NCBI GenBank assembly: GCA_020054175.1
Contig: JAGVLR010000189.1
Location: 1-5,188 of the forward strand
Source: Candidatus Dadabacteria bacterium
Lineage (GTDB): Bacteria; Desulfobacterota_D; UBA1144; Nemesobacterales; UBA2774
Length of the DNA stretch: 5,188 nt
Direction: 5' to 3'
Shown one piece after another: positions 1 through 4,511 of this stretch. Made by a program: the position numbers and the translations under genes. The notes beneath the pieces were generated by a model that was not told the DNA's origin, did not search any database, and saw only the letters and a list, made by a program, of their open reading frames with translations. Every line of letters starts with the position of its first letter. Positions within the stretch are counted from its first letter, which is position 1.

Positions 1-257
1 ACGTCCTCGAAGCCTGCGGTCGTAACGAGCGCGACCCTGGCCCCTTTCCTTTCGAGGAGCGCGTTCGTGGCTACAGTCGTGCCGTGGACGATTTCGACGT
101 TATGAAATTTATCCCCGAGAACTTGCACAAGTCCCGATATTATCGAACGGGAGGGATCATCCGGGGTCGATGGAATTTTGTAGGAGTAAAGCTTCTTGCC
201 GTCGTAAAAGACGAAGTCGGTGAATGTGCCCCCGGTGTCTATACCGGCCCGAATCAT
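1..257 (-). CDS. Hydantoinase/oxoprolinase family protein, N-terminal fragment (runs off left edge)
   Basis: This is the first 85 codons of a minus-strand gene whose 3' part lies outside the window. Translating from the ATG at 255-257 gives MIRAGIDTGGTFTDFVFYDG at the start. The D-T-G-G-T-F-T-D phosphate-binding loop is at residues 7-14, and a second family signature, H-G-T-T-V-A-T-N-A-L-L-E, is at 58-69, followed by a hydrophobic strand and T-T-A-G-F-E-D. These are hallmarks of the actin-like ATPase N-terminal domain (Hydant_A_N) of HyuA-type N-methylhydantoinases, acetophenone carboxylases and 5-oxoprolinases. Those enzymes are cytoplasmic and use ATP to open cyclic amides or carboxylate ketones. 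The substrate cannot be read from this fragment, nor whether the B subunit is fused or separate. An in-frame GTG three codons upstream (264-266) is an alternative start; the ATG places the loop at the usual distance from the N-terminus. rpoZ lies 139 bases upstream on the same strand. Confidence 0.9.
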   Translation of the reverse strand, partial: MIRAGIDTGGTFTDFVFYDGKKLYSYKIPSTPDDPSRSIISGLVQVLGDKFHNVEIVHGTTVATNALLERKGARVALVTTAGFED

Positions 258-374
258 TCCCCGCACACCCTTTGTGAGAATATATCCGGCAACATGGTAC
301 GCAAGTCCGACCTAAGATGTCCGGAACTGTGCCGGTTGAAGGCATTGACTCAAGACCATCGCCCGTGGCCGCCC

Positions 375-397
375 GGATTTAAGGAGGAAATAAATCC
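375..397 (-). other. Small hairpin after rpoZ with a CCTCCT (anti-Shine-Dalgarno) loop
   Basis: The arms GGATTTA (375-381) and TAAATCC (391-397) are perfect 7-base inverted repeats around a 9-base loop. In the rpoZ transcript the loop reads UUUCCUCCU and, with the next bases, contains CCUCCUUA, the sequence at the 3' end of 16S rRNA. On the plus strand the same stretch reads as a perfect Shine-Dalgarno, but no start codon follows at a useful distance. The structure begins at the rpoZ stop codon. It has no U-tract and a weak AT-rich stem, so it is not a convincing terminator. Its function is unknown and it may be chance. Confidence 0.4.
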
Positions 398-606
398 TAG
401 TACTGGTCCTGGCCTACGGGATAAACGACCTTTACCTTGTCTTCCGCTATCTCTCTTAATGCGGTTACGACGTGCTTGTTGTCGGTCTCTTCCGAAAGCG
501 GGTGGGCTCCCTTGACGAGCAGCCTGGCCCTTTTCATCGCGGCGACCGAGAGCGCAAACCTGTTTACCACCTTTTCAAGACAATCTTCAATAGTTACTCT
601 TGCCAT
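397..606 (-). CDS. rpoZ: DNA-directed RNA polymerase omega subunit
   Basis: This 69-residue protein is the omega subunit, which binds the beta' subunit of RNA polymerase and helps its folding and assembly. The start M-A-R-V-T-I-E-D-C-L is typical of proteobacterial omega. It is followed by N-R-F-A-L near residues 15-19, the K-R-A-R helix near 25-28, and the conserved D-N-K-H-V-V-T-A-L-R-E-I-A block at 42-54. The length fits the short form of the family. The ATG at 604-606 is preceded by a purine-rich AAGGGGG at good spacing. A good sigma70-type promoter lies just upstream. The gene is divergent from hisIE. The downstream hydantoinase gene could be read from the same transcript, but the 139-base gap leaves that open. 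Confidence 0.95.
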   Translation of the reverse strand: MARVTIEDCLEKVVNRFALSVAAMKRARLLVKGAHPLSEETDNKHVVTALREIAEDKVKVVYPVGQDQY

Positions 607-618
607 ATGTTCGCCCCC

Positions 619-648
619 TTGTTATGAAAACCGGTTCAGGACTATAAA
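619..648 (+). promoter_or_regulatory. Possible promoter for hisIE overlapping the rpoZ promoter
   Basis: On the plus strand TTGTTA (619-624, 4 of 6 to the -35 consensus) and TATAAA (643-648, 5 of 6 to the -10 consensus) are separated by 18 bases. Start of transcription would be near 655, leaving a leader of about 90 bases before hisIE that contains the GC palindrome CGGGGCCCCG (680-689). The -10 box overlaps the opposite-strand rpoZ -10 box by two bases. It is weaker than the rpoZ promoter. I saw no better plus-strand candidate closer to hisIE. Confidence 0.35.
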
Positions 649-675
649 TATAAGGGATGAAGACGCTTATGTAAA
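647..675 (-). promoter_or_regulatory. Sigma70-type promoter for rpoZ
   Basis: Read on the minus strand, TTTACA (670-675) is a -35 box matching consensus at 5 of 6 positions. TATATT (647-652) is a -10 box, also 5 of 6, and the spacer is exactly 17 bases. Transcription would start near 640, giving a leader of about 34 bases that contains the AAGGGGG ribosome binding site of rpoZ. The leader also carries the palindrome AACCGGTT (629-636). This is a sequence match only. Confidence 0.65.
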
Positions 676-732
676 GCCGCGGGGCCCCGGCACTCGGAAA
701 GTGATTCCTATTTGGTTAGTATTATAGTTTCC

Positions 733-738
733 GGAGGA
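733..738 (+). promoter_or_regulatory. hisIE: Ribosome binding site that fixes the hisIE start
   Basis: GGAGGA lies seven to eleven bases before the ATG at 745. It supports that ATG over an in-frame TTG at 712, which would add 11 residues (encoded partly by the Shine-Dalgarno itself) that do not resemble the family. Confidence 0.85.
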
Positions 739-744
739 AACGAC

Positions 745-1419
745 ATGGACCTGGATCAGGTTAAGTACGACGAAAAAGGGCTGGCAGCGGTCATAGTGCA
801 GGACTTTCAGAACGGGCAGGTCCTGATGTTCGCCTACGCCAACAGGGAGGCGCTCGAAAAGACGATCGAAACCGGGCGGACTCATTTCTGGAGCAGGTCC
901 CGGGGGCAGCTCTGGATGAAGGGCGAGGAATCCGGAAACGTGCAGGATGTGAAGGGGATATATTTCGACTGCGACAGGGACGCCGTTCTCGTGCTCGTCG
1001 ACCAGAAAGGGGTCGCCTGCCACACAGGGCAAAGGACCTGCTTTTTCACGCCGTATGACGGGGCCGAGCGAACATCCCCGGCCTTCGGCTCGGGCACAGG
1101 CGCGGAAGACAAAACCCTCCGCGACGTATGGAACGTCGTCGACGACAGGAGACGGAACCCGCGCGAGGGGTCTTATGTAAGCGGGCTTTTCGAGAAGGGT
1201 CTCGACAAGATACTAAAAAAAATCTCCGAGGAAGCGGGCGAGGTCGTAATAGCGTCCAAGAACGAAAGCCGGAAAGAGGTTATATATGAAACCGCCGACC
1301 TCTGGTTTCATTCCCTCATTGCGCTTTCATATTTCGGCATAACGCCGGAGGATATATTCGAGGAGCTCGGAAGGCGTTTCGGCAAGCCGAGCGAGACGTA
1401 CAGGAATAGCGACGGGTGA
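745..1419 (+). CDS. hisIE: Bifunctional phosphoribosyl-AMP cyclohydrolase / phosphoribosyl-ATP pyrophosphatase
   Basis: This 224-residue cytoplasmic enzyme catalyses steps 2 and 3 of histidine biosynthesis: hydrolysis of PR-ATP to PR-AMP, then opening of the adenine ring. The HisI domain covers roughly residues 1-105. It shows H-F-W-S-R-S-R-G (47-54), D-C-D-R-D (75-79) and A-C-H-T-G-Q-R-T-C-F-F (91-101). Cys76, Cys92 and Cys99 match the zinc-binding cysteines, and the aspartates near Cys76 match the magnesium site. A linker of about 20 residues, rich in Gly, Ser and Ala, leads to the HisE domain at about 124-218. That domain has the MazG-like metal motifs E-E-A-G-E (162-166) and E-T-A-D (182-185). 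Both active sites look complete and the length is normal for a HisIE fusion. The gene is solitary here: divergent from rpoZ and convergent with a zinc-ribbon gene, with no other his gene in view. Seven of its ten Ile codons are ATA. Confidence 0.96.
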   Translation: MDLDQVKYDEKGLAAVIVQDFQNGQVLMFAYANREALEKTIETGRTHFWSRSRGQLWMKGEESGNVQDVKGIYFDCDRDAVLVLVDQKGVACHTGQRTCFFTPYDGAERTSPAFGSGTGAEDKTLRDVWNVVDDRRRNPREGSYVSGLFEKGLDKILKKISEEAGEVVIASKNESRKEVIYETADLWFHSLIALSYFGITPEDIFEELGRRFGKPSETYRNSDG

Positions 1420-1421
1420 TC

Positions 1422-1443
1422 GCGCTGCTTTAACGAGCGGCGC
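1422..1443. terminator. Hairpin just after hisIE
   Basis: GCGCTGCT (1422-1429) pairs with AGCGGCGC (1436-1443) around a six-base loop. This makes an 8-bp GC-rich stem with one G-U wobble when read on the plus strand. It starts three bases after the hisIE stop codon. No run of T follows on either strand, so a classical intrinsic terminator is not shown; it could slow polymerase or protect the 3' end. Confidence 0.4.
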
Positions 1444-1452
1444 TGAATCGGT

Positions 1453-1478
1453 GGACTCCCGCACGGATGCGGGAGCCC
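1453..1478. terminator. Strong hairpin between convergent genes
   Basis: CTCCCGCA (1456-1463) and TGCGGGAG (1468-1475) form a perfect 8-bp stem with a four-base CGGA loop. Two further G-C pairs (1453-1454 with 1477-1478) extend it across one A-C mismatch. It sits between the 3' ends of hisIE (plus) and the zinc-ribbon gene ending at 1498 (minus), where a bidirectional terminator is expected. It lacks a clear T-tract on either side. Location and stem strength are the evidence. Confidence 0.55.
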
Positions 1479-1497
1479 CTGTGGATTTGTGATTTAA

Positions 1498-1983
1498 TCA
1501 GCGGTTCTTCTTCGGCCTGTCCTTCTCTTCTATATACTCTCCGAGGAAAGTCCTGTTCCTGACAGACGGCGGAAGGTTCCCGAGGTCGGGTTTCGGCATG
1601 TCCGTCGAGAGGTCGCTCGTAAAGGCGAAGCTCGAAACCACTTTCTCGACCTTTTTTGTCTTGCAGTAAGGACATATGACCTTCTTTTCGTCTTCCTCGA
1701 CGTATATAAGCTCCGAGAAGCGGTAATTCTTCGGCAGGTTCACGAAAACCAGAATCGACCCGTCGTTCAGATAGAAGTTCAGATCGACGGCGTTCTTGTC
1801 CCTTTTTCCACCTTCGCCCAGGACCTTCTCGTTATCCAGGTCGAGGACGCCGATGTGGTTTATATTGTCGTATTTTTTAACGAGGTCGGATACGAGCTTC
1901 TTCGTAGCCTTCTTCTGGATTTCCTTCAAGGAATCCTCGACATTCTTTCTGCACGGAATGCATTCGTATTCAAAAAGCGGCAT
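1498..1983 (-). CDS. FmdB-like split zinc-ribbon protein, copy 2 (downstream)
   Basis: This 161-residue soluble protein starts M-P-L-F-E-Y-E-C-I-P-C, the classic opening of the FmdB/CxxC_CxxC_SSSS zinc-ribbon family, and later has C-P-Y-C followed by K-K-V-E-K-V-V-S-S-F, the classic second half. The four presumed zinc ligands are Cys8, Cys11, Cys104 and Cys107. In ordinary family members, as I recall them, the two CxxC pairs lie about 20 residues apart; here about 75 extra residues separate them. The insert looks like a helix (about 17-38) and then alternating beta strands (42-83), ending in N-Y-R-F-S-E-L-I-Y (86-94). The tail (about 122-161) is Pro- and Lys-rich and probably disordered. The ATG at 1981-1983 has an AGGGGG motif about five bases upstream. 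The gene follows its paralog by 23 bases and is surely co-transcribed. Family proteins have been called regulators, but the function is not established; a zinc-dependent binding role is inference. Confidence 0.8.
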   Translation of the reverse strand: MPLFEYECIPCRKNVEDSLKEIQKKATKKLVSDLVKKYDNINHIGVLDLDNEKVLGEGGKRDKNAVDLNFYLNDGSILVFVNLPKNYRFSELIYVEEDEKKVICPYCKTKKVEKVVSSFAFTSDLSTDMPKPDLGNLPPSVRNRTFLGEYIEEKDRPKKNR

Positions 1984-2006
1984 TTCTACCCCCTGTCTTT
2001 ATGGTA

Positions 2007-2510
2007 TTACCTGTTGAAATACTGGTTGAGGTGCTCCTGGCCGACCCAGTCGTTCTTCATTTCCTCGTCCTTCTGTTGCTTGTATTCCATGTGCCACCTG
2101 AGCTCGTCCTTCGGCCCGGGAGCCCTCTTGCTCTTGTCGTCGAATATGGCCCTGAACGTCGAGAACACCCTCGTCACGTCTTTATCTCCGCAGAGCGGGC
2201 ACTTAAGATCCTTCTCGTCGCCCGAGTCGTATATGAGATGGCTGAACCTGAAATTCTTGAGCTCCATGTAAAGTACCTTGTTCTTTTCGAGCTTGAAGCG
2301 AAAACGCCTCGGCCCCCTCGAGTTCGACTTTTCCCCGAGCGCGAAAACTTCCTTCCCCGTCTCGGCGTCCGTGACCTCTATATACAGAAACCCCGGATTT
2401 TCCTTCATTACCCTGGCCGCGTTCGTCTTGTTCAGCTTCGGCACAAGGGCGTCTATGTCGCTGTTATACTTGTTGTAGCACTTATCGCACTCGTATTCGA
2501 AAAGAGGCAT
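2007..2510 (-). CDS. FmdB-like split zinc-ribbon protein, copy 1 (upstream)
   Basis: This 167-residue soluble protein is a paralog of the next gene on the same strand. It starts M-P-L-F-E-Y-E-C-D-K-C and has C-P-L-C-G-D-K-D-V-T-R-V-F-S-T-F after a long insert. The zinc-ligand positions, Cys8, Cys11, Cys104 and Cys107, are identical to those of its neighbour. So is the position of the block N-F-R-F-S-H-L-I-Y (86-94), so the insert has the same length in both. The insert contains a likely helix (about 17-36) and beta-type stretches (about 41-48, 53-58, 69-84). The tail (about 124-167) differs: it is highly charged and has W, H and Q residues (W139, H140, W155, H160), perhaps a helix. The ATG at 2508-2510 has CAGGAG nine bases upstream. 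I saw no convincing promoter in the 167 bases upstream, though one must lie there or farther off. The molecular function is unknown. Confidence 0.8.
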   Translation of the reverse strand: MPLFEYECDKCYNKYNSDIDALVPKLNKTNAARVMKENPGFLYIEVTDAETGKEVFALGEKSNSRGPRRFRFKLEKNKVLYMELKNFRFSHLIYDSGDEKDLKCPLCGDKDVTRVFSTFRAIFDDKSKRAPGPKDELRWHMEYKQQKDEEMKNDWVGQEHLNQYFNR

Positions 2511-2597
2511 GGTGTCACTCTCCTGGCTTAATAAACTATTAAAGATAACTAATATTTCCGAAATGCTCCAGTCAGGGAACCGGCCCGTAAACCCTAT

Positions 2598-2626
2598 TTG
2601 ACAAAGCCTTCGCTCCAGACAATTAT
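2598..2626 (+). promoter_or_regulatory. Candidate promoter for the crotonase gene
   Basis: A perfect -35 hexamer TTGACA (2598-2603) is followed after 17 bases by AATTAT (2621-2626), which matches the -10 consensus at 4 of 6 positions. Transcription would start near 2633, giving a leader of about 45 bases. A separate perfect -10 box lies 35 bases downstream, so either or both could be used. Confidence 0.4.
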
Positions 2627-2649
2627 TTTCCGGACGATTATTTTTTCGG
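2622..2649 (+). repeat. Short direct repeat in the crotonase leader
   Basis: ATTATTTTCCGG (2622-2633) is followed by ATTATTTTTTCGG (2637-2649), two near-identical copies whose starts are 15 bases apart. They overlap the first candidate -10 box and lie just before the second one, where a regulator could act. AT-rich sequence makes chance similarity possible. Confidence 0.45.
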
Positions 2650-2659
2650 CCTTATCTAT

Positions 2660-2665
2660 TATAAT
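2660..2665 (+). promoter_or_regulatory. Perfect TATAAT -10 box close to the crotonase start codon
   Basis: TATAAT lies inside the 10-base palindrome TATTATAATA (2657-2666). A start about seven bases downstream (near 2672) would leave only about six bases before the ATG at 2678, that is, a nearly leaderless mRNA. This fits the lack of a good Shine-Dalgarno there. No matching -35 box is visible at 15-19 bases upstream, which lowers confidence. Confidence 0.35.
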
Positions 2666-2677
2666 ACCGGAATCCAG

Positions 2678-3469
2678 ATGACCGAAACCCGGGAGCTCCT
2701 CATAAACGAAAGCGGGGCCGTCTGCACGCTCACCATCAACACTCCGGAAAAGAGGAACGTCGTCACGCCGTCCATGCTGCTCGGGCTTGAGGAAACCTTC
2801 GAACGGCTCATGGACGAGGACAGGATAAGGTGCGTCGTTATACGCGGCGCGGGTGATAGCGCCTTCTCCTCTGGCTACGACATAGCCGCCATCCGCGAAG
2901 ACGACATGATACGCAACTTCGAGGGCGATAACCCCCTCCCAAGGGCCATTCACGCAATTGAAAGCTTCCCCTATCCGATTATAGCCATGATAAACGGTCA
3001 CGCCTTCGGCGCAGGCCTAGAAATAGCCGCCACGTGCGATATAAGAATATCCGTCGATATCTGCCTATTCGGGATGCCTCCCGCCAAGCTCGGCGTGGTG
3101 TATTCCTACAGGGGCGTAAGAAGATTCTTAAACCTCATAGGCCCCGGCTATACCAAAGAACTCTTTCTCACGGGAAGGCCGGTAAAGCCGGAAAGGGCGG
3201 CCGCCATCGGCCTCGTCAATTTCGTGGTCAAACCCGAAGAGCTCGAAAAATTCACTTACGGCTTTGCCGAGGAGATAGCCGGTAACGCCCCCCTTTCCAT
3301 GAAGGCTATGAAGGAAATGACGAACGTCTGGCAAAGAAGCCTCGTCATGAGCCCGGAGGATGAGGCGCTCCTTAAAGAATTGACGCTAAAGGTACAGGAC
3401 AGCGCCGACTACAAGGAAGGCCAGAAGGCCTTCGCCGAGAAGAGAAAGCCCGTATTCAGGGGAGAGTGA
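2678..3469 (+). CDS. Enoyl-CoA hydratase/isomerase (crotonase) family protein, methylmalonyl-CoA decarboxylase-like
   Basis: This 263-residue cytoplasmic protein has the full crotonase fold. Oxyanion-hole motifs are A-F-S-S-G-Y-D-I (62-69) and N-G-H-A-F-G-A-G-L-E (106-115). Then come C-D-I-R-I-S (120-125) and the C-terminal D-Y-K-E-G-Q-K-A-F with E-K-R-K-P-V-F. At the spot where true hydratases have a catalytic Glu in Q-P-E-x-x-x-G, this protein has M-P-P-A-K-L-G (133-139); the second catalytic Glu is matched by Glu161 in K-E-L-F-L-T-G. The layout, including Tyr142 in L-G-V-V-Y and Glu115, resembles E. coli methylmalonyl-CoA decarboxylase (YgfG/ScpB) as I remember it. However, the His reported in that active site is Tyr67 here. 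The substrate is some acyl-CoA; decarboxylase, isomerase or another reaction all remain possible. The ATG at 2678 has only a weak ribosome binding site. The gene is alone in its transcription unit, divergent from the zinc-ribbon pair. Twelve of its 19 Ile codons are ATA. Confidence 0.92.
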   Translation: MTETRELLINESGAVCTLTINTPEKRNVVTPSMLLGLEETFERLMDEDRIRCVVIRGAGDSAFSSGYDIAAIREDDMIRNFEGDNPLPRAIHAIESFPYPIIAMINGHAFGAGLEIAATCDIRISVDICLFGMPPAKLGVVYSYRGVRRFLNLIGPGYTKELFLTGRPVKPERAAAIGLVNFVVKPEELEKFTYGFAEEIAGNAPLSMKAMKEMTNVWQRSLVMSPEDEALLKELTLKVQDSADYKEGQKAFAEKRKPVFRGE

Positions 3470-3507
3470 GTCGGCCCAACCCGGCCATCACGTCAACCCT
3501 CTACGAA

Positions 3508-3532
3508 CCTGGTCACACTTTTGACCTACAGG
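3508..3532. terminator. Weak hairpin between convergent crotonase and era genes
   Basis: GGTCA (3511-3515) pairs with TGACC (3522-3526) around a six-base loop. CCT (3508-3510) can add three pairs with AGG (3530-3532) across a TAC bulge. It lies in the 86-base gap between two convergent 3' ends, where terminators are expected. The stem is short, and the only T-run is in the loop, so this is a tentative call. Confidence 0.3.
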
Positions 3533-3555
3533 CTGCATGACGCCACCGCACGACC

Positions 3556-4452
3556 TCAGCTGCCGTACCCGAAATCCCTTATGAGGTTTTCCCTGTCCGT
3601 CCAGTTCTCGCTCACCTTAACCCATAGCTCTAAAAACACCTTCGAGCCCAGTACCCTCTCTATATCCGCCCTCGCCTGGCTCCCTATCTCCTTCAGCATT
3701 TCGCCGCCATTTCCGATGATGATCCCCTTGTGATTAGCCCTCTCGACGTATATCACCGCCGAGATGTGGAGAAGCTGTTTTTCGGGAACCTCTTCGAACT
3801 CCTCTATCGAAACCGCTATTTTGTAGGGTATCTCCTGGTGAGTAAGGTTGAATATCTTCTCCCTTATAAACTCCGCGGCCAGAAACCTCTCGGGCTGGTC
3901 CGTGATCATATCGTCCGGGAAATACTTCGGCCCCGGCGGGAGATGGTTTTTTATGGCTGCCAGAAGCTCAGGAATCCCGTCGGCCATAGCGGCCGAAATG
4001 GGAATGATTTCGAGGAATTTGTCCTGGTACTTCCGCGATTGGTCTATTATTTTCAGAATTTCGCCCTTTTTCACTTTGTCTATCTTGTTAATGAGAAGTA
4101 TCGCCGGCTTGGGCAGGCTCTCGATTATGAAGGAGTCTCCTCTCCCGAAGGGCTCTTTAATCTCGACCATCATCAATATAACGTCGGCTTCCCTGACGGC
4201 AGACATGGCCGTCTGCACCATAACCTTCCCGAGCTTTCCCCTCGCCTTGTGTATGCCTGGGGTATCGAGGAATATGAGCTGCGCGTCCGGCAGATTCCTT
4301 ATGCCGAGAATCCTGTTCCGGGTTGTGTTGGGCTTGTCCGAGACGGCGGCGATTTTCTCCCCGACGACCGCATTCACGAGCGTCGACTTTCCGACGTTCG
4401 GCCTCCCGACAATCGATATAAACCCTGAGCGGAAATCCTTTTCCTCATTCAT
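3556..4452 (-). CDS. era: GTPase Era, 16S rRNA-binding ribosome assembly factor
   Basis: This 298-residue protein is Era, which couples GTP hydrolysis to maturation of the 30S subunit by binding near the 3' end of 16S rRNA. All GTPase motifs are visible: G1 G-R-P-N-V-G-K-S (16-23), the G2 region P-N-T-T-R-N-R-I (41-48), G3 D-T-P-G (63-66), G4 N-K-I-D (122-125) and G5 I-S-A (152-154). The C-terminal KH domain contains the loop G-I-I-I-G-N-G-G (243-250) and ends with the typical L-E-L-W-V-K-V-S-E-N-W near 275-285. The length is close to E. coli Era (about 300 residues), so the gene is intact. The ATG at 4450-4452 is preceded by AGGAAGGA. A membrane protein gene ends 59 bases upstream on the same strand, with no clear promoter seen between, so read-through is possible. 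The usual era partners (rnc, recO, ybeY) are not in view. Confidence 0.97.
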   Translation of the reverse strand: MNEEKDFRSGFISIVGRPNVGKSTLVNAVVGEKIAAVSDKPNTTRNRILGIRNLPDAQLIFLDTPGIHKARGKLGKVMVQTAMSAVREADVILMMVEIKEPFGRGDSFIIESLPKPAILLINKIDKVKKGEILKIIDQSRKYQDKFLEIIPISAAMADGIPELLAAIKNHLPPGPKYFPDDMITDQPERFLAAEFIREKIFNLTHQEIPYKIAVSIEEFEEVPEKQLLHISAVIYVERANHKGIIIGNGGEMLKEIGSQARADIERVLGSKVFLELWVKVSENWTDRENLIRDFGYGS

Positions 4453-4511
4453 GACAACGTTTCCTTCCTGTTATTAAATGCTTTTGATAACTACTTTCGG
4501 CGGCGCTCCGG

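Noticed and set aside
279..284. TATATT on the minus strand as a -10 box for the hydantoinase gene
   Set aside because: No acceptable -35 box lies at 15-19 bases, and the start would leave a leader of only about 15 bases.
157..345. Minus-strand frame of 62 codons with a few Cys residues (start near 345)
   Set aside because: More than half of it overlaps the hydantoinase start in another frame, and the rest shows no family motif or good ribosome binding site.
383..387. Plus-strand AAGGAGG as a ribosome binding site of an unseen gene
   Set aside because: No ATG, GTG or TTG follows at useful spacing and no plausible coding frame begins there.
712..744. Upstream TTG start for hisIE adding 11 residues
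   Set aside because: GGAGGA at 733-738 is correctly spaced for the ATG at 745 and would lie inside the longer version.
2001..2531. Plus-strand open frame of 176 codons opposite the upstream zinc-ribbon gene
   Set aside because: It is antisense to a protein with clear CxxC motifs and a paralog beside it; its own product is a Leu/Val-rich string without recognisable motifs.
2511..2600. Minus-strand promoter for the zinc-ribbon pair, for example TTTAAT near 2537-2542
   Set aside because: Several AT-rich -10-like strings exist, but none has a -35 match better than chance at correct spacing.
3730..4428. Plus-strand open frame of 232 codons opposite era
   Set aside because: It lies wholly within era, whose GTPase and KH motifs are complete; the antisense product matches nothing I recognise.
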